64,000 bases of DNA from contig CM051002.1 of NCBI GenBank assembly GCA_027704905.1, positions 13,383,930-13,447,929 on the forward strand, written 5' to 3'. The notes beneath the pieces are model-generated. The model saw only the letters and a list, made by a program, of their open reading frames with translations. It was not told the DNA's origin and searched no databases. The position numbers were made by a program, and so were the translations under genes. Positions within the stretch are counted from its first letter, which is position 1. Each line of letters begins with the position of its first letter. Shown here piece by piece: positions 59,753-64,000 of the stretch. This stretch comes from Muraenolepis orangiensis (Eukaryota > Chordata > Actinopteri > Gadiformes > Muraenolepididae).

Positions 59753-61728
59753 CTACAGCAGAAGACACTTGTTGCTGTTCTTGCCCCGCCGGGCCTGTAG
59801 CGCTGCCCTGGTGGCCATCTCAAAGACTTCCCTCACGCCATCCTTTGTTTTCGCAGAGCACTCCATGTATCCGAAGGCACAGATCTTGTTCGCCATGTCA
59901 CGGGCCTCCTCTGGTTTCACAGGCTCCTTTTAAGTGGGAAGAGAAATGTTCGCCTAAATTAAACAGCTAATATTCTGATTATATTCAAAGTTTGTTATGT
60001 TGTACAGGGTTGCCTACAACTTAAGGCAAGATCGATTTAAGACTTTTAAATGGCACAGAAATTCAAAACTCAATTGACCATAACAAAACTGAAGAACAAC
60101 TCTACTTGGGGTAGGGACAATTTTACCCAAATGTTAAACAAGAGTGCTGTTGGTTCCGCTATCCTGATCGGCGTGATGTTAAAGCAAAAGTAAAAATACA
60201 TTATTTTGAGTTTGAATTGCAATTATAATTTTTTAAATACTAAAATCCTACTTCCCATGTCTTAGCATTTGTAAGACTTTTGAAAGATTGATTGAACACA
60301 TTTTAATACCAACTACTATGGTTCATGATTTAACCTTAGTTATAATTTGACCTTAGTTTTAGATTCATGAATTCAATGCCTTTTAAGTTTTTCCGAACCC
60401 TGGATGTATTTCTAAGATGTTTACCTGCTTCATCTTGGCCAGCTCCCTGCGGGTATGCTCATCGTTGCGCAGGTCTTTCTTGTTGCCCACCAGGATGATT
60501 GGTACGTTGGGGCAGAAGTGTTTGACCTCTGGGGTCCACTTCTCAGGTATGTTCTCTGTGGGAAAGAAGGAAACAACAAAATCATTAGTAGATAAAGACA
60601 TCAGGAGTGAAGAGCTTTGAGCTACAATTAGGCAGGATATATTTGGCACTCATAAATGAAAAAACGTTTGCTGTTGTATATTAATCACTACAGTTTTGAA
60701 TGGAGAGCTCAGGCTCCGAAAAAGCTAAACCTGCTTGTATAGTATTACCTCCACCATCGAAAATGGGAGGAGGTTATGTTTTCGCCCCCATTTGTTGGTT
60801 TGTCTAATAGTAAGATAACTCAAAACTTTATCTACGGAATTGGACAAAACTCGGTGGTTCGAATACTTATGGGCAAGGAACAGTTGATTTGATGTGATTC
60901 GATTTTGCCGCAGATCCAGGATTTTTAGCATTAGCATTACGAGAAAGGGCAAAGAAAAAAACATAATCACATATTGTGAACTGTGTTACTAACATATTTG
61001 CATACAACTTGCTATGGGTGACATGGGTTAAATGCAAATTATTAGATTTAAGAACATTTAGGGAAATATCAGGATCCAAATCTGTACCCAAGAAAACCGG
61101 GGTAAATGATTTATCACATGGGCAGGATAAAATGGCGAGGGATTGTTTAGCCTCAGAAATAGGGCACAATTTACTTTTTGGTGTGGTGTGGTATGCACTC
61201 TACTGAGTGCCCTCTAGTCTTTTATTGATATTCTATCCATCAAACAATATATTTCCATCTATAGTCATCATCCCTCAACCCATATTATACTTTGTTGTCA
61301 TAGGTCTTCCCCCTTACCAAGACTGTCAGGGCTATCAATGGAAAAACACATGAGAATGACATCAGTATCTGGATAGGAAAGTGGACGCAATCTGTCGTAG
61401 TCCTCTTGGCCTGCTGTATCCCAAAGTGCCAGCTCAACCTGCGTACAAAAAGTGAAATCATGACACAAAGCCTAACTCTTGAACAAAAAAAAAAAGCACT
61501 GACCCATTTAACATGAACGACACATAAAAATTAAATCAAGATCAATCATGATGGAAATTAAGACATCCATACCTGTTTGCTATCCACCTCAATATCAGCC
61601 ACATAGTTCTCAAACACAGTGGGTACATAGACCTCTGGGAACTGGTCCTTACTGAACACTATGAGCAGACATGTTTTCCCACAGGCTCCATCTCCCACTA
61701 TGACCAGCTTTTTCCGAATTGCTGCCAT
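59753..61728 (-). CDS. rhoa: Small GTPase RhoA
   Basis: Membrane-cycling GTPase controlling actomyosin contractility and stress fibres through ROCK and formins. Four coding exons on the - strand: 61573-61728, 61318-61438, 60425-60555 and 59753-59926. Phases close at 194 codons, so 193 residues as in human RHOA. Visible motifs: P-loop GDGACGKT, effector loop YVPTVFENYVADIEV, switch II DTAGQEDYDRLRPL, NKKD and ECSAK. The basic tail ends in a CLLL CAAX box, predicting geranylgeranylation. RHOB and RHOC have different CAAX ends, and the rest of the chain is RHOA-like. Teleosts often have several rhoa copies, so the exact paralogue is not assigned. Intron 2 contains an interspersed repeat. The 5' UTR exon lies upstream, probably near 62.8-63.0 kb. 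Confidence 0.95.
59927..60424 (-). other. Intron 3 of rhoa
   Basis: A 498-bp AT-rich intron before the last exon; no element recognised. Confidence 0.85.
60745..61215 (+). mobile_element. Degenerate interspersed repeat in rhoa intron 2
   Basis: ACCTCCACCATCGAAAATGGGAGGAGGTTATGTTTTCGCC...TTGTTGGTTTGTC...GATCCAGGATTTTT closely resembles a very common teleost repeat (ACCTCCGCCAAGGAGGTTATGTTTTC type). The rest of the intron to about 61215 may belong to it. The family name is uncertain. Confidence 0.55.
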
Positions 61729-63004
61729 AACTAAATGGAGAAAGATTAAACATAAAGACCACAGGTTATGTGAGGGAGATTTAATTGAAATTGAGGACTT
61801 TTTATGCAAATATACCACTGCTCTCGTTAGATTAAAAATGTGGCATCTAACCAGAGTGCAAATTCCCATGCAGTAAAGTGCATGGGAATATATAATTTAC
61901 AGTTTACAGTTGTCATAAAAACAGCTATCATGGGACAAGGGTAGACCTCGAGGTTGTGCTATGGATTTGTTTTGGGAAGCAACACAACAGCACAGGGGGG
62001 TGTAAGCGGCATGACTGAAAAATGTTTCCATTTTCCAAAAAATAAACTGATTGTATCTCCTATGTCTAAACGTTGCACTGTATCACCGCAGTCCAGTTAC
62101 ATGAGCAACTATGTCGTATTTATCTGAATAATCAACATTTCGTTTACTTGTAATAAAGACTGTTATTTAGGCCCACAACACAAAGACGAAAGTGGATATA
62201 ACATAATATAGTAACAGTATGTGGAATACACTTAATACCCTAATATTGTATAGTGGATAATAACCTATGTGCATCTATGTGGCTGCTGGTACACGCCTTG
62301 GGTTATTGCTACAACACCTGTGACAGTCTGTGATACAGACGAGTTGGAATACAATAATAATGGTATTGTGTGTGTCTTTCAGATTCGTGAGGAACACATC
62401 ATTAGGGCTAACGATTTTGGTTAAAAGACTCGCTCAATAATTTCTTAAACGGTACACCGTTCAATCACAACACACGTTACAAGCCATAAACAATGATCAA
62501 TCAGGTCTATATATATATATATACACGTGTGTGTGTGATGGTAATATGAATAATGTTTAATCTGGGAATTACTAACGTTGAGCTGTGTTGAGCAATCGCC
62601 GTTTTTAGGTTTTTAGATCGGGGGTAGTTCTGTTTACAAAAGACTGCGCTAACGATAGCCCGTTAGCGTTTAAACCTTTGCGTGATTTTACACAACATTG
62701 TGGTGCACTGAACGTCGTCGGGATTACGGTACTTTACGCACCGTACGGTACTTTATTTTGCTTTGTTTGAATAAATGAGAAGATTACACCTGGGTTATTC
62801 CAACGATACGTGTCGACATTTCCGATCGCAAGGCTCAGCTAACGTAGCTAAGCAGCCAGAAGTGTACAAAAACTGCTCCGCTAGCTAGGAGACTAGCGCT
62901 GTAAACCGCCTACAAAAACCCCCTTTACTTAACCAGACTCAATGCCTCACATTGACTTGTTGGTGTTACAACAACGGCTTATTGTGAGAAACGAAAGTCT
63001 TACC
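61729..63004 (-). other. rhoa first intron and probable promoter/5' UTR
   Basis: Upstream of the rhoa coding start. CpGs rise at 62690-62900 (ACGTCGTCGGG, CGATACGTGTCGAC, TCCGATCGCAAGG) and - strand donors are possible at CCCAG|GTGTAA (62790) and TAG|GTAAGA (63003). One of these probably ends the non-coding first exon; I cannot choose. A short (TA)n lies at 62505-62522. Confidence 0.45.
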
Positions 63005-63106
63005 TACTTATGGGTGTTAAATCAATATATGTTCCTGACAAATGTTAGTGGCCTTCTTCTTTGCTGAATAACTGCGAGACTGACTGTTGTTGGGTTTGCT
63101 TGGGGC

Positions 63107-63232
63107 AGGCGGTGGTGCGGGAGTCTCGGGCCGGGTGGTGGTGCGGAAGTCTGGGGGTGGGGTGGGGGTGCGGGAGTCTGGGGGTGGGGTGGGGGGTGCG
63201 GGAGTCTGGGGGTGGGGTGGGGTGAACGTGGG
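63107..63232 (+). repeat. G-rich minisatellite
   Basis: Imperfect tandem units of about 35 bp built on GGTGCGGGAGTCTGGGGGTG. The proline-rich - strand frame across it is the translation of this repeat, not evidence of a gene. Confidence 0.85.
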
Positions 63233-63304
63233 GGCTGGATAACCATCCCTGGGTCGGCCACTTGTCAGACTGTAGACTCGAGGAGGCTCCTTAACTACGG
63301 CATT

Positions 63305-64000
63305 AAACATTTTTAAACTAGAATCTTAATATAGGAACAATACAAATTATAATAATCATATCATATCCTGATATTTATTTTCATGTTCCTCTTCCTAACC
63401 TAACTTCTGTTTCAATTCAATTTCTGAAGACTAACAATTGCAACCACAGCATGTTTGTTATGAAGTCATTTGTCTATTTATATATATATCCGTGGCGGCT
63501 GGTGGTTGTAAAAGTAGGGGAGGAAGGAAGGTTATCTTGGTGAAGTTTGGTGGTGGGTGGGGTAGTGGGTGGGGATGTCAGTGAGGGCATGTAAAACACA
63601 TTTGAAGCAGCATAAGGGTTTATGGTTTTGTATAACTATGAGCTATAATCAGAGGTACATTGTACTGCTTACAACCGTCTCTTCTTTGTCTTAACATAAA
63701 TAAACCAGCTCTTATTTAGAGATTACTGAAGTCTGACCTGGTGTCCTAATCCTAATAGGAGGAATAGATCAATCTAAGACCAGTTTGAGAAATATAAAAG
63801 GGAATCAAGTTTTCTTTTCGAACTTACTGCTATCTCAAGAGCAGATCAGTGCAGTGACAGAAATCACTTGTATTGAATTGAGATTGGGGTGAGACAAGAA
63901 TAAGTATATTTCTTAGAAGCAGAATTTAAGAACATTTTCAAAATGTTGTTTTGAAACAACAGTGGTTGTTGTTCGTTAACTTTAAGTGAACTTATTGCAG
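63305..64000. other. Right-edge intergenic DNA
   Basis: AT-rich sequence with a GT/GGGT-rich patch at 63490-63590. No coding region or identifiable element was seen. Confidence 0.5.

Noticed and set aside
63017..63310. Proline-rich - strand ORF near the right edge
   Set aside because: It is the translation of a G-rich minisatellite.

Overview
This window is ordinary vertebrate nuclear DNA, almost certainly from a teleost fish. The evidence is intron-rich genes with GT-AG (and two GC-AG) splice sites, clear orthologues of human genes with compact fish-sized introns, tRNA-derived SINE fragments of teleost type, and very many long (TG)n, (TA)n and (GA)n tracts. The density of long dinucleotide repeats recalls cod-like genomes, but this is only a weak inference. 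No bacterial, phage, viral or CRISPR content was found, and I see no previously undescribed multi-gene system.

Left block, + strand (1-33.0 kb), is the gene run found on human 1p36: the 3' end of fbxo42 (kelch/F-box ubiquitin ligase adaptor), slc25a34 (mitochondrial carrier), tmem82 (membrane protein), fblim1 (migfilin, three LIM domains) and spen (four RRMs, a 7.3-kb exon and a SPOC domain; transcriptional corepressor). spen alone fills about 16.4-33.0 kb.

Right block (35.0-63 kb) carries genes whose human counterparts mostly lie on 3p: slc25a20 (carnitine/acylcarnitine carrier, -), nckipsd/SPIN90 (SH3 actin regulator, -), ndufaf3 (complex I assembly, +, head-to-head with nckipsd), a Rab GDP-dissociation inhibitor paralogue (-), tmem43/LUMA (+) and rhoa (-, tail-to-tail with tmem43). 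I resolved complete exon chains for every gene except fbxo42, which runs off the left edge. In each case phases close and the total length agrees with the family.

The genes do not form one pathway. fblim1, nckipsd and rhoa all act on the actin cytoskeleton, and slc25a34, slc25a20 and ndufaf3 are mitochondrial, but this looks like inherited gene order rather than a functional cluster. The more interesting observations concern gene structure and regulation: two GC-AG introns, an in-frame open (TA)n intron in spen, a strand-biased GGAT-rich segment in spen intron 2, duplicated acceptors in tmem82 and tmem43, a perfect CTCF-type motif inside a tmem82 exon, a ZNF143-type motif upstream of tmem43, a small orphan secreted-type ORF between spen and slc25a20, and a GDI paralogue with an altered glycine motif.
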